64,000 bases of DNA from Roseiarcus sp963764955 (lineage in GTDB: Bacteria > Pseudomonadota > Alphaproteobacteria > Rhizobiales > Beijerinckiaceae): positions 186,001 to 250,000 of the forward strand of contig CAVXVE010000025.1 of the NCBI GenBank assembly GCA_963764955.1, in the 5' to 3' direction. Under the pieces are notes generated by a model. The model was not told the origin of the DNA. It made no database searches and saw only the letters and a list, made by a program, of their open reading frames with translations. Each line of letters begins with the position of its first letter. Position 1 is the stretch's first letter. A program made the translations under genes and the position numbers. This document shows positions 34,136 through 43,402 of this stretch, in pieces.

Positions 34136-34176
34136 TGTTCGAGCACCTTAAACCAAAGTCGCCCTCATATGGGCAT

Positions 34177-34804
34177 TTGCGCCTCCTCGTCCAGGCGCTG
34201 GCCTTCGCGGCGGCGCTGGTGATGGCTTCGCCCGCCTCCGCACGGACACTTCGCCTCGTGGTTTTGGGCGACAGCCTGACCGCCGGACTCGGCTTACCGC
34301 CGGGCAAGGCGTTCCCCGATCGGCTCGAGGCGGCGCTTCGCGCCAGAGGCCTCGACGTCAAGGTCGTCAACGCCGGCGTCTCCGGCGATACGGCCGCGGA
34401 CGGCCTTGCAGCGCTACGACTGGGCGGTTCCCGCAGACGCCGACGCGCTGATCGTCGAGCTTGGGGCGAACGACATGCTGCGGGGCATGAAGCCCGGGGC
34501 GACCAAGGCGACGCTGGCGGCGATTCTCGATAAGGCCCGGGCCGCCCATTTGCCGGCGCTTCTCGCTGGAATGCGCGCCGCTCCCAATCTTGGGCCCGAA
34601 TACGACCACGCCTTCGACGCCATCTATCCGGCTCTGGCCAAAGCCTACGATGTTCCGCTTTATCCGTTCTTCCTCGACGGCGTCGCAGGCGATCCGAAGC
34701 TCAATCAACCGGACGGGCTTCATCCAACGGCGGAGGGGGTCGAGGTCATTGTTCGGAAAATCCTGCCTTCCGTCGTGGCGATGCTCAAGCAGGCTGACCG
34801 GTAG
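34177..34804 (+). CDS. tesA: SGNH-family arylesterase/lysophospholipase TesA, frameshifted
   Basis: GDSL/SGNH hydrolase exported to the periplasm. Block I LVVLGDSLTAGLGLPPG holds the nucleophile Ser, block II NAGVSGDTAADG the Gly, block III VELGANDMLRG the Asn, and block V DGLHPTAEG the Asp and His. A frame change near 34408 joins the two parts. The signal peptide (LVQALAFAAALVMASPASA) fits a TTG start at 34177; another TTG at 34135 overlaps the ATG of the divergent ABC gene. No ATG start is available in frame. Divergent pairing with ybbA is a conserved arrangement. Confidence 0.85.
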
Positions 34805-34845
34805 CGGCAGGCCGTCGACGTGGCGGCGTTCAAGAAGGAATCGTG

Positions 34846-35709
34846 ATGTCGAGCGGACGGCACATTCTCACATTGTCGTGCGTCAACCGGCCCGGGATCG
34901 TCGCCAAAGTCGCGACCGCATTGTTCGACGGCGCCTTCAACATTCTCGACGCCCAGCAGTTCGACGATGTCGAGACTGGCGACTTCTTCATGCGGGTCGT
35001 GTTCAACCCTGCCGCGCCGAACGCCGACATCGAGGGCTTGCGCGAGACGTTCAGGGCGATCGCGACCGCCTTCGGGATGACGTGGTCACTCCGTCCTGCC
35101 GATCATCTGAAGCGCGTGGTCTTGATGGTCTCGCGCTTCGACCACTGCCTGGTCGATCTCCTCTATCGCTGGCGCAGCGGCGAACTCAAGATGGACCCGG
35201 TCGCGATCATCGCCAACTATCCGCGCGACACTTACGCCCATATCGACTTCGGCGACATTCCCTTTCACTTCCTGCCGACCACGAGGCAAACCAAGATGGA
35301 GCAGGAAGCTCACGCCTGGGAAATCATCAGGTCGGCCCAGGCCGATCTCATCGTCCTCGCGCGCTACATGCAAATTCTGTCGGACGGGTTCGCCGCCAAG
35401 CTCACGGGGCGCTGCGTCAACATCCATCATTCGTTCCTGCCCGGATTCAAGGGCGCGAAGCCCTATCACCAGGCGCATGCGCGCGGCGTCAAATTGATCG
35501 GAGCGACGGCGCATTTCGTCACCTCCGATCTCGACGAGGGCCCGATCATCGAACAGGATGTCGAGCGCATCAGCCACCGCGATACGCCAGACGACCTCGT
35601 GCGCAAGGGGCGCGACATCGAGCGCCGCGTGCTCGCCCGCGCAATCGGCAACGTGCTCGACGACAGGGTGCTCTTGAACCACGGCAAGACCGTGGTGTTC
35701 GAGGGGTAG
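34846..35709 (+). CDS. purU: Formyltetrahydrofolate deformylase
   Basis: Hydrolyses 10-formyl-THF to formate and THF, balancing the one-carbon pool and feeding PurT. About 287 residues. N-terminal ACT domain (LTLSCVNRPGIVAKVATALF) followed by the formyltransferase fold with the catalytic Asn-His-Asp set: NIHHSFLPGFKGAKPY and GATAHFVTSDLDEGPI. ATG at 34846 is preceded by AAGGAA; a GTG directly before it (34843) is also possible. In a C1-using organism this enzyme can matter for formate supply, but nothing adjacent confirms that role. Confidence 0.95.
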   Translation: MSSGRHILTLSCVNRPGIVAKVATALFDGAFNILDAQQFDDVETGDFFMRVVFNPAAPNADIEGLRETFRAIATAFGMTWSLRPADHLKRVVLMVSRFDHCLVDLLYRWRSGELKMDPVAIIANYPRDTYAHIDFGDIPFHFLPTTRQTKMEQEAHAWEIIRSAQADLIVLARYMQILSDGFAAKLTGRCVNIHHSFLPGFKGAKPYHQAHARGVKLIGATAHFVTSDLDEGPIIEQDVERISHRDTPDDLVRKGRDIERRVLARAIGNVLDDRVLLNHGKTVVFEG

Positions 35710-35788
35710 TAACTTCGGGACGCCTGCGAACGTATAAAGCGTTCCAACGGAGCCGATCGCGCCTATATGATGCTCCAAGGAGGATCTC

Positions 35789-36199
35789 ATGAAACAGGAC
35801 CATTTCCCCGTCACCCACACCGACGCCGAATGGCGCGCGCTCCTGACGCCTGAGCAATATGACATCATGCGCGGGCACGGCACCGAGCGGCCGGGCAGCT
35901 GCGCGCTCCTGCACGAGAAGCGGCCGGGCGTCTTCGTTTGCGCCGGCTGCGGGCAGCCTCTGTTCGAGAGCAAGACCAAATTCGAGAGCGGAACGGGCTG
36001 GCCGAGTTTCAACACGCCCGTGGAGGGCTCGGTCGAGACGACGGTCGACCGCAGCCTGGGCATGACGCGCACCGAAGTGCATTGCTCGCGCTGCGGCTCG
36101 CATCTCGGCCACGTCTTCCCGGATGGACCGCCGCCGACGAACCTGCGCTATTGCATCAACGGGGTGGCGACCAATTTCACGCCGGCCGATGCCCACTGA
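35789..36199 (+). CDS. msrB: Peptide-methionine (R)-S-oxide reductase
   Basis: MsrB of 136 residues, reduces methionine-R-sulfoxide in proteins. Two CxxC zinc pairs (FVCAGCGQP and HCSRCGSHLGHVF) and the catalytic Cys in LRYCINGVATNF are present, so it is the zinc-containing, thioredoxin-dependent form. The fold signature GTGWPSF is intact. AAGGAGGAT is its ribosome site. The protein has no signal peptide and acts in the cytosol. Confidence 0.96.
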   Translation: MKQDHFPVTHTDAEWRALLTPEQYDIMRGHGTERPGSCALLHEKRPGVFVCAGCGQPLFESKTKFESGTGWPSFNTPVEGSVETTVDRSLGMTRTEVHCSRCGSHLGHVFPDGPPPTNLRYCINGVATNFTPADAH

Positions 36200-36241
36200 A
36201 GGCGCTTGCCCGGCGGCCGCGCTCGATTTTGGCCGCCGCCT

Positions 36242-37297
36242 ATGAATGTATCGAACCTGCCGAACGAAGCCCGAGCCGCTCGTACGCCGGCTGATCCGCC
36301 GGGTTCAAGCGGCCGGGTCGGCGTGCTGATCGTCAATCTCGGCACTCCGGAAGCGACCGACTATCGGTCGATCCGGCGCTATCTCAAGGAGTTCCTCTCC
36401 GACCGCCGGGTCATCGAGACGTCGCGGCTCATCTGGGCGCCGATCCTGCAGGTCATTCTCCTGAGGCGCCCGCGCGCCAAGGGGCGCGACTATGACGCGA
36501 TCTGGAACAAGGAACTCAACGAGGGGCCGCTCAAGACGATCACCCGGTCGCAGAGCGAAAAGCTCGCGCTCAAGCTCCGCGATCTCGGCCGCGAAATCCT
36601 CGTCGACTGGGCGATGCGTTACGGCGCGCCCCCGATTGGCGAGCGCCTGAGAGCGCTTCAGGCCGAGGGTTGCGACCGCATTCTCGTCATTCCCCTCTAC
36701 CCGCAATATTGCGCCGCTTCGACCGCGACCGTCGCCGACAAGGCGTTCGAGGCGTTGCAGGCGATGCGCTGGCAACCGGCGATTCGCGTGGCCGCCCCCT
36801 ATTACGGCGATCCCGTCTATATCGGCGCGCTCGCCCATTCGGTCGGCGCCGGTCTCGCAAGTCTCGATTTCGAACCGGAAATCCTGCTCGCCTCTTATCA
36901 TGGCATTCCGCAGGCCTATTCCGACCAGGGCGATCCTTACTTTCACCATTGCGCCGAAACGACGCGACTCCTCCGCCAGGCGCTTGGCCTGAGCGAAGAG
37001 CGCCTTCTCATGACCTTCCAGTCGCGTTTCGGCCGGGCGGAATGGCTCAAGCCTTATACGGCCGAGACCGTGCGCGAGCTCGCCGGCCGCGGGGTCAGGC
37101 GGCTCGCGGTGGTCACGCCGGGCTTCGCCGCCGACTGTCTGGAGACGCTGGAGGAGATCGGCGTCGAGAACGCGCGCTATTTTCATGAGGCCGGCGGCGA
37201 GCGCTTCGCTGCGATCCCGTGCCTCAACGACAGCACGGAGGGCATTGCGGTGATCGAAGCGGTCGCGCGGCGAGAGCTCATGGGCTGGGCGGCTTAA
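36242..37297 (+). CDS. hemH: Ferrochelatase
   Basis: Inserts Fe2+ into protoporphyrin IX, last step of heme synthesis, membrane-associated. 351 residues from the ATG at 36242; a TTG 36 bases earlier only adds an unconserved leader. Motifs: VGVLIVNLGTPEA at the start of the fold, VIPLYPQYCAAST, catalytic His in LASYHGIPQAY, and TFQSRFGRAEWLKPYT with conserved Glu and Tyr residues. The N-terminal 30 residues are variable. It stands directly after msrB in the same direction. Confidence 0.96.
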   Translation: MNVSNLPNEARAARTPADPPGSSGRVGVLIVNLGTPEATDYRSIRRYLKEFLSDRRVIETSRLIWAPILQVILLRRPRAKGRDYDAIWNKELNEGPLKTITRSQSEKLALKLRDLGREILVDWAMRYGAPPIGERLRALQAEGCDRILVIPLYPQYCAASTATVADKAFEALQAMRWQPAIRVAAPYYGDPVYIGALAHSVGAGLASLDFEPEILLASYHGIPQAYSDQGDPYFHHCAETTRLLRQALGLSEERLLMTFQSRFGRAEWLKPYTAETVRELAGRGVRRLAVVTPGFAADCLETLEEIGVENARYFHEAGGERFAAIPCLNDSTEGIAVIEAVARRELMGWAA

Positions 37298-37430
37298 GGG
37301 CGCGGAACGCGAACTTTGCTCGCAATCCGCCTTCAGTACGCTGGCGAGTGGGACCGGGACCGCGCGATTTTGGACTTCGCCGCGCGATCGTGACATCTTT
37401 ATGGGCTAAAATGCGCTCCAAGGAGGCGCC

Positions 37431-38420
37431 ATGGACCAGGCGGTCGCCGCTCGAACTCAGGCAGGACACAACCGGCCCCGCAACCCGGGCGCGCCGCTCG
37501 CGCCCGACTGGTTTGAGAGCGTCGGCGTCAATGCGAGCGCGGTCGAGCGGCGCGCCGCGACCCTGACCACGCGCCGGTCGGTCAAGAAGGAATGGCAGGC
37601 GGCGTGGCTCGTGAAGGCGATGACCTGCATCGACCTGACGACGCTTTCGGGCGACGACACGCCTGGGCGCGTGCGCCGACTCTGCGCCAAGGCGCGCCGT
37701 CCGCTCAGCGACGAATTGCTCGCGGCGCTCGATCTTGCCGAAATGGACCTGACGGTCGCGGCGGTCTGCGTCTACCCGACCATGGTTGGGCCCGCGGTCA
37801 AGGCGCTCGAGGGCTCTGGCATTCCGGTCGCCTCCGTCGCGACCGGCTTTCCTGCTGGCCTCACGCCCCTGAAGCAGAGGCTCGACGAGATTCGCTACGC
37901 GGTTAGCGAGGGGGCGGCAGAGATCGACATTGTCATCACCCGCGCGCATGTGCTGAACCGCGAATGGGGCGCGCTCTATGACGAGGTCGCGGCGATGCGC
38001 GAAGCCTGCGGCGCGGCGCACCTGAAGACGATTCTCGGCACGGGAGACCTGAAAACACTGCGCAACGTCTATGCGGCGAGCATGGTGGCGATGCAGGCGG
38101 GCGCCGACTTCATCAAGACATCCACCGGCAAGGAGGATGTCAACGCCACTTTGCCGGTCAGTCTGGTGATGCTCCGGGCTTTGCGCGACTATCGCGAGCG
38201 CGCCGGCGTCGACATTGGCTTCAAGCCGGCCGGCGGCCTGCGGACGGCCAAGGACGCGCTCGCCTGGCTCATCCTGATGAGGGAGGAACTGGGCGTCCAG
38301 TGGATGCAGCCGGACCTCTTCCGCATCGGCGCGAGCGGCCTCGTCACCGACATCGAGCGTCAGCTCGACCATTACGCGACCGGGCGCTATTCGGCGGCTT
38401 ACCGCCATGCGATGGCGTGA
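37431..38420 (+). CDS. deoC: Deoxyribose-phosphate aldolase
   Basis: Class I aldolase splitting 2-deoxyribose-5-phosphate to acetaldehyde and glyceraldehyde-3-phosphate. 329 residues, long form with an N-terminal extension. Catalytic residues: Asp and Lys regions in HLKTILGTGDL, and the Schiff-base Lys in DFIKTSTGKEDVNAT; the phosphate loop is GFKPAGGLRT. It is followed after 8 bases by a two-domain aldehyde dehydrogenase, which would remove the acetaldehyde formed; the two genes are surely cotranscribed. Confidence 0.95.
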   Translation: MDQAVAARTQAGHNRPRNPGAPLAPDWFESVGVNASAVERRAATLTTRRSVKKEWQAAWLVKAMTCIDLTTLSGDDTPGRVRRLCAKARRPLSDELLAALDLAEMDLTVAAVCVYPTMVGPAVKALEGSGIPVASVATGFPAGLTPLKQRLDEIRYAVSEGAAEIDIVITRAHVLNREWGALYDEVAAMREACGAAHLKTILGTGDLKTLRNVYAASMVAMQAGADFIKTSTGKEDVNATLPVSLVMLRALRDYRERAGVDIGFKPAGGLRTAKDALAWLILMREELGVQWMQPDLFRIGASGLVTDIERQLDHYATGRYSAAYRHAMA

Positions 38421-38428
38421 GAGGCACC

Positions 38429-40807
38429 ATGGGCGTCATCAAGGACATCCTGCGCACGATGGACTATGGGCCGTCGCCCGAAGGCGGCGAACGCGTCAAA
38501 GCGTGGCTTGATGAGCATGAAAGCGGCTTCGGCCATTTCATCAACGGCGTCTTTACGAAACCAGCCGACTTGTTCGATGTCTTCAATCCCGCGAGCGGCG
38601 AGCGCATCGCGCGCGTGTCGCAAGGCGCTGCGAAGGACATCGCCGCCGCAGTCGCGGCGGCGCGCAAGGCTCAGGCCAAATGGGCGGCGCTCTCGGGCTT
38701 TGAGCGCTCCAAGCATCTCTACGCGCTCGCCCGCCACGTGCAGAAGCGCGAGCGTTTCTTATCGGTTCTGGAGACGATCGATAACGGCAAGCCGATCCGT
38801 GAATCGCGCGACATCGACATTCCCCTTGTCGCGCGCCATTTCTACCATCATGCCGGCTGGGCGTCGCTGATCGACAGCGAGTTTCCGGGAACCAGGCCCG
38901 TCGGCGTGTGCGGGCAGATCATCCCGTGGAATTTCCCGCTGCTCATGCTGGCCTGGAAGATCGCCCCGGCGCTCGCTGCCGGCAACACCGTGGTGCTGAA
39001 GCCGGCGGAATTCACACCCCTGACCGCGCTCGCCTTCGCGGCGATCTGCCTCGAGACGGGGCTGCCGCCGGGCGTCGTCAACATCGTCACCGGCGACGGC
39101 GCGACCGGCGCCGCGCTCGTTGCGCACACGGGCGTCGACAAGATCGCCTTCACCGGCTCGACCGAGGTCGGCCGGGCGATCCGCAAGGCGGCGGCGGGCT
39201 CGGGCAAGAAGCTTTCGCTCGAACTCGGCGGAAAATCGCCGTTCATCGTGTTCGAGGACGCCGATCTCGATAGCGCGGTCGAGGGCGTGGTCGACGCGAT
39301 CTGGTTCAATTCAGGCCAGGTCTGCTGCGCGGGCTCGAGGCTCCTGGTCGCCGAGAGCGTCGCCGAACCCCTGTACGCCAAGCTGCGCGCCCGCATGGCG
39401 AACCTGCGGGTGGGCGATCCGCTCGACAAATCGACGGACGTCGGCGCGATCGTCGCGCCGGTTCAACTCGAGCGCATCCGCCGGCTCATTCGGGAAGGCG
39501 AGCAGGAGGGTCTCGAATTCTTCCGCGCCGACGATTCGCTTCCGCTTCAAGGCTGCTTCTATCCGCCGACGCTGGTCACAGGGGTGGACCCTGCGTCGGT
39601 GCTGGCGCGGGAGGAGATCTTCGGCCCGGTTCTGGTCGCCACGACCTTTCGCACGCCGGACGAAGCCGTCGCCCTCGCCAACAATACGCGCTACGGCCTC
39701 GCGGCGTCCGTGTGGACGGAGAACGTCAATCGCGCGTTCGAGGTCGCCTCTCGCATCAAGGCCGGCGTCGTCTGGATCAATTCGACCAACATGTTCGACG
39801 CCGCGTCGGGCTTCGGCGGCTACCGCGAAAGCGGCTTCGGCCGCGAGGGCGGACGCGAGGGGCTGCACGAATATCGTGTCCCCGACGAGCCAAAGGTCAG
39901 GCCGAACTCGGCTCCGCCGCCTCGCCTGTCAGCCTCGCCAGGCGTCGCGCCGACCCGAAACATCGCCGATGCGGCCATCGACCGCACCGCCAAGATGTAT
40001 GTCGGCGGCAAGCAGGCGCGCCCCGATTCCGGCTACAGCTACGCGGTTCTCGATCCCGCAGGACGCGAGGTCGGCCTTGCCGGCCTCGGCAACCGCAAGG
40101 ACATCCGCAACGCGGTCGAAGCTGCGGCGAAGGCCGCCGCCTGGGGAGCGGCGACGGCGCATAATCGCGCCCAGGTGCTCTACTATGTCGCCGAGAATCT
40201 GGCGGCCCGGGAGGATGAATTCGCGCGGCGGCTCAGCGCCATGACCGGGGCGTCCGCCCGCGCCGCCAAGGCAGAGGTCGACGCCTCGATTCGCCGCGCG
40301 TTCCTCTATGCCGCTCATGCCGACAAGTTCGACGGCGCCGTTCATGCGACGCGCTCGCGCTTCGTGACCATCGCCATGAACGAGCCCTGGGGCGTCATGG
40401 GCGTCGTCTGCCCGGACGAGGCTCCGCTGCTGGCGTTCGTCTCCCTCGTCATGCCGGCGATCGCGATGGGCAATTGCGTCGTCGCGATCCCGTCGGCCAG
40501 CCACCCCTTGAGCGCGACCGACCTCTATTCGGTGTTCGACACGTCGGATCTTCCCGGAGGCGTCGTCAACATCGTCACTGGAGAAGCGAACGCGCTAGCG
40601 AAAACGCTGGCCGGGCACGACGGCGTCGACGCGGTCTGGTGCGCCGGCGACGCCGAGGGCGCGGCTGAAGTCGAGGCGCTTTCCGCCGGCAACCTGAAAG
40701 CAACCTGGACCTCGGCCGGAGCGATCGACTGGGCCCGCGCCGAGGGGCGCGAATTCCTGCGCCGGGCGACCCAGGTCAAGAACATCTGGACGCCTTACGG
40801 GGAATAG
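38429..40807 (+). CDS. Two-domain aldehyde dehydrogenase (ALDH16-like)
   Basis: 792 residues holding a complete ALDH domain (about 30-500) and a second, shorter ALDH-like domain (about 515-790). Domain 1 has PWNFPLLMLAWKIAPALAAG, NAD loop FTGSTEVGRAI, general base Glu265 in LELGGKSP and nucleophile Cys299 in GQVCCAGSR, so it should be active. Domain 2 keeps a Rossmann-like core (EPWGVMGVVCPDEAP) but lacks both the ELGG and the GQxC motifs and cannot be catalytic. This layout is that of the ALDH16 family. Linked to deoC it probably oxidises acetaldehyde or a related aldehyde. ATG at 38429 follows deoC by 8 bp. Confidence 0.9.
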   Translation: MGVIKDILRTMDYGPSPEGGERVKAWLDEHESGFGHFINGVFTKPADLFDVFNPASGERIARVSQGAAKDIAAAVAAARKAQAKWAALSGFERSKHLYALARHVQKRERFLSVLETIDNGKPIRESRDIDIPLVARHFYHHAGWASLIDSEFPGTRPVGVCGQIIPWNFPLLMLAWKIAPALAAGNTVVLKPAEFTPLTALAFAAICLETGLPPGVVNIVTGDGATGAALVAHTGVDKIAFTGSTEVGRAIRKAAAGSGKKLSLELGGKSPFIVFEDADLDSAVEGVVDAIWFNSGQVCCAGSRLLVAESVAEPLYAKLRARMANLRVGDPLDKSTDVGAIVAPVQLERIRRLIREGEQEGLEFFRADDSLPLQGCFYPPTLVTGVDPASVLAREEIFGPVLVATTFRTPDEAVALANNTRYGLAASVWTENVNRAFEVASRIKAGVVWINSTNMFDAASGFGGYRESGFGREGGREGLHEYRVPDEPKVRPNSAPPPRLSASPGVAPTRNIADAAIDRTAKMYVGGKQARPDSGYSYAVLDPAGREVGLAGLGNRKDIRNAVEAAAKAAAWGAATAHNRAQVLYYVAENLAAREDEFARRLSAMTGASARAAKAEVDASIRRAFLYAAHADKFDGAVHATRSRFVTIAMNEPWGVMGVVCPDEAPLLAFVSLVMPAIAMGNCVVAIPSASHPLSATDLYSVFDTSDLPGGVVNIVTGEANALAKTLAGHDGVDAVWCAGDAEGAAEVEALSAGNLKATWTSAGAIDWARAEGREFLRRATQVKNIWTPYGE

Positions 40808-41012
40808 GGCTTTCGGTGGTTTTGCCTTTGCCGGCTATAGAGCATATGTGTTGTGTTATACTATCCCTTCGCGGCGCCAAACGCGCCAAAAAATAAGGAC
40901 GGAACTAAACAGGGTCCTAAGGTACTGAAAATATTAGGGCGCGCCGGTAAAATTGCCGCCAGGCCAATCGCGCTGCCGAACCGCAGCCTGTTCCGGCCTG
41001 CACCGGGATGCC

Positions 41013-41033
41013 GTCCGGCGGCGATCGCCGGAC
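41013..41033. terminator. Hairpin between convergent genes
   Basis: GTCCGGCG and CGCCGGAC form an 8-bp stem with a 5-base loop, 16 bp beyond the stop of the minus-strand TraB gene and within the convergent gap after the aldehyde dehydrogenase. No T run on either side, so termination is possible but not shown. Confidence 0.35.
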
Positions 41034-41048
41034 CCGCCCGGCCAGCGC

Positions 41049-42053
41049 CTACCAGACTTTGGTCAACGTGTACCCCATGGCGCGGAACCGCTCGATGAGG
41101 CCGGTCTTGCCCGCGAGATGCAGCGCGCCGACGGCGATGAACGCGCCGCCGGAGGCCAGGAGCGGAGCGGCGCGCTTAGCCATGATCGCGTTGCGGCTCA
41201 GCAGCAGCTCGCGCATGAATTCGTCCTCAGCCGCGCGCTCGGTTTCGCTCACGCCGCCAAGCGCGTCGGAGACAGCGAGGATTTCCGCCGGTCGGCTTTC
41301 CCGATAAAGCTTGAGCATCGTCGCATAGAGGTCATCGTTCAGGCCCGGGTCCCGAGCGGCGAGAATGAGCAGCGTCGCGGCGACTTCGGGGCGCAAGTTT
41401 GCGACCGCGTCGAGCTGCTCTTCGGGCGTTTCAAGTCCAATGACCTTGACGCCTTCGTCCTTCGCCGTCTGAGCGAGAAACTGGTCGACCTCCGGCAGAT
41501 TGAGCGCTTCGCGGTCTGCTTCGCAGGCGGGAATCGCAGTCAGGATGGCGAGAAACCACGGCTTCAGGTGGTGGGCGAATTCAGCGGGATAGCCTATCCG
41601 CGCAACGAATTTCTCGATTCCCTGGCGGTCCTCCGGGGGAATGGCGCCCTCGAACGTGTCATGGTCGCGATCGAGCGCTTTCGCCAGGGTCGCGGCGGTG
41701 ATGTTGGCCTTCTTGATGGAATCCATAGGCCCGCCGAGTTCTGTCGCCACACCCGTGGAGCCGTTGATGGATTGCGCGGCGCGCCGGGCGACTTCGAGCG
41801 CGGACTCGTCGGTCGAATGAATCGTGCCGAAGAGGTAAGAAGGCGCAAGACCGGGCTTCTCGATGCGCCACATGAGGCCGTCGCCGTTTATAAGATCGTC
41901 CGCTCGCGCCGCACGGGCTGCGGCGAGCCCCTCGACCTGGGTCAGATCCGAGCCCTGACAGGCCCTGGGCGGCGCGGCCGCGGCAAAAGAAAGCGCGAGG
42001 ACGCCGAGAAGGAATGCGCAGGCGCTCAGCGCCGATCGCCGGATCGCCCTCAA
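41049..42053 (-). CDS. TraB/GumN family protein
   Basis: TraB/GumN-like protein of about 334 residues, possibly a metal-dependent hydrolase like the related TIKI proteases. With a TTG start at 42053 it has a signal peptide (ALSACAFLLGVLALSFAAAA). The two GxxH-type motifs appear as YLFGTIHSTD and FIAVGALHLAGKTGLIERF near the C terminus; ETPEEQLDAVANL lies between. The TTG overlaps the coaA stop (TTGA), indicating translational coupling. A longer frame upstream exists but lies inside coaA and has no homology. Substrate unknown; in some bacteria the family is linked to exopolysaccharide loci. Confidence 0.82.
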   Translation of the reverse strand: MRAIRRSALSACAFLLGVLALSFAAAAPPRACQGSDLTQVEGLAAARAARADDLINGDGLMWRIEKPGLAPSYLFGTIHSTDESALEVARRAAQSINGSTGVATELGGPMDSIKKANITAATLAKALDRDHDTFEGAIPPEDRQGIEKFVARIGYPAEFAHHLKPWFLAILTAIPACEADREALNLPEVDQFLAQTAKDEGVKVIGLETPEEQLDAVANLRPEVAATLLILAARDPGLNDDLYATMLKLYRESRPAEILAVSDALGGVSETERAAEDEFMRELLLSRNAIMAKRAAPLLASGGAFIAVGALHLAGKTGLIERFRAMGYTLTKVW

Positions 42054-43009
42054 AGCTTTCTCAACGCGACTTCCTCGATCCGGTGGCTTGCGCCCTTTCT
42101 CAGGAGCAAGTCGGCGCGCGGCCGGGTCGGCAGGATATTCTCGTGCAGGTTGACGAGATTGATCCGACGCCAGATCGAGCGCGCCGTCGCCTCGGCCTCC
42201 GCATCGTTGAGGTCGGCATATTGGCGGAAGTAGCTGCGCGGATCGCGGAACGCCGTCGTCCTGAGCCCCATGAAGCGCTCGATATACCATTGCTCCAGCA
42301 ACGCATCGTCGGCGTCGAGGAAAATCGAGAAGTCGAAAAAGTCGGAGACGAACGGGATCTCCTTGCCGTCCCGGGGCAGCCGGTTGGGCGCCAGGACGTT
42401 GATCCCCTCGAAGATGAGAATGTCAGGGCGGTCGACGATGATCGATTCGCCGCGCACGATGTCGTAGGTGATGTGGGAGTAGACCGGGGCGGCGACGTTA
42501 TGTTGCCCGGCCTTGACCGCCGAAAGAAAGCGCAGCACCGACGTCCCGTCGTAGCTCTCGGGAAAGCCCTTGCGGTCCATGATGCCCTGCCGGATCAGTT
42601 CCGCGTTCGGGCGCAGGAAGCCGTCGGTGGTCACGAGCTGCACCTTGGGCGTGTTCGGCCAGCGGGTCAGCAGCGCCTGCAGCACTCGCGCGGTCGTCGA
42701 TTTTCCCGCCGCGACCGATCCCGCGATCCCGATGATGTAGGGCACTTTCCCGTCGGTCGCGCCAAGGAAGCGCTGGGTCGCCTTGAACAACCCTTGCGTC
42801 GCCGCAACGTAGAGGGCGAGCAGCCGCGACAGCGGCAGGTAAATGGCGACGACCTCGTCGATTGAGATCGGATCGTGGGTCGACTGCAGCTTGCGCAGAT
42901 CATCGATGGTTAGCGTCAGCTGCGTGTCGGCGCGCAGTTGCGCCCATTCGTCGCGGGTGAAGCGGCGGAATGGGGATTCGAGCGATTGAAGCGCAACACG
43001 ATTCATCAA
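42050..43009 (-). CDS. coaA: Pantothenate kinase (type I)
   Basis: First enzyme of CoA synthesis, 319 residues. P-loop GSVAAGKST at residues 97-105, the substrate region VTTDGFLRPN, YDGTSVLRFLSAVKAG, VYSHITYDIV and FEGINVLAPNRLP are all conserved. Start is ATG-ATG at 43009/43006. In Rhizobiales coaA normally follows hisE at the end of the his operon; that pair is kept here (gap about 50 bp). Its stop codon is shared with the start of the TraB gene. Confidence 0.96.
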   Translation of the reverse strand: MMNRVALQSLESPFRRFTRDEWAQLRADTQLTLTIDDLRKLQSTHDPISIDEVVAIYLPLSRLLALYVAATQGLFKATQRFLGATDGKVPYIIGIAGSVAAGKSTTARVLQALLTRWPNTPKVQLVTTDGFLRPNAELIRQGIMDRKGFPESYDGTSVLRFLSAVKAGQHNVAAPVYSHITYDIVRGESIIVDRPDILIFEGINVLAPNRLPRDGKEIPFVSDFFDFSIFLDADDALLEQWYIERFMGLRTTAFRDPRSYFRQYADLNDAEAEATARSIWRRINLVNLHENILPTRPRADLLLRKGASHRIEEVALRKL

Positions 43010-43060
43010 AACTCTCTCACCCGAACCGCAAGCCTCGATCGGGCGCCCCCGCCGCCGGGT

Positions 43061-43375
43061 TCACTTCGTTCGCGACCTCTTTTCCTCATGTCCGCCTTGT
43101 CCCGATCGTCTGCCCAATTCCTCAATCACCGACGACAACGCCACATCCCGCGCGCGGAGCACGACAAGCAGGTGGTAGAGGACATCGGCCGCCTCCGCGC
43201 GGACGGCGCTCTCGTCCAGCGCCGCAGCGGCGATCGCCAGTTCGACCGCTTCTTCGCCAAATTTGCGAGCGCAGTGGGCTGCGCCCTTGTCGAGCAGACT
43301 GCGCGTATAGGAGGTTTCCGCGCTTGCCCCAGCGCGCTGATCAATCGTTCGGGCGAGTTCATCCAGGGTGAACAT
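43061..43375 (-). CDS. hisE: Phosphoribosyl-ATP pyrophosphatase
   Basis: Second step of histidine synthesis, MazG-like all-alpha enzyme of about 104 residues. Conserved parts: FTLDELARTIDQRA, SYTRSLLDKG, KFGEEAVELAIAAA with the metal-binding Glu residues, and EAADVLYHLLVVLRAR. The ATG at 43375 matches the family start and has AGAAGGA about 14 bases upstream; another in-frame ATG at 43402 adds nine residues. Usually hisF lies directly upstream; here the upstream DNA is a mobile-element graveyard, so hisE-coaA has been split from the rest of the operon and must rely on another promoter. Confidence 0.93.
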   Translation of the reverse strand: MFTLDELARTIDQRAGASAETSYTRSLLDKGAAHCARKFGEEAVELAIAAAALDESAVRAEAADVLYHLLVVLRARDVALSSVIEELGRRSGQGGHEEKRSRTK

Positions 43376-43402
43376 CGCGCCAGCCGTGTCCTTCTCGAGC
43401 AT

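Noticed and set aside
37278..38408. 376-residue minus-strand frame over deoC
   Set aside because: Shadow of a complete deoC; no motif or ribosome site.
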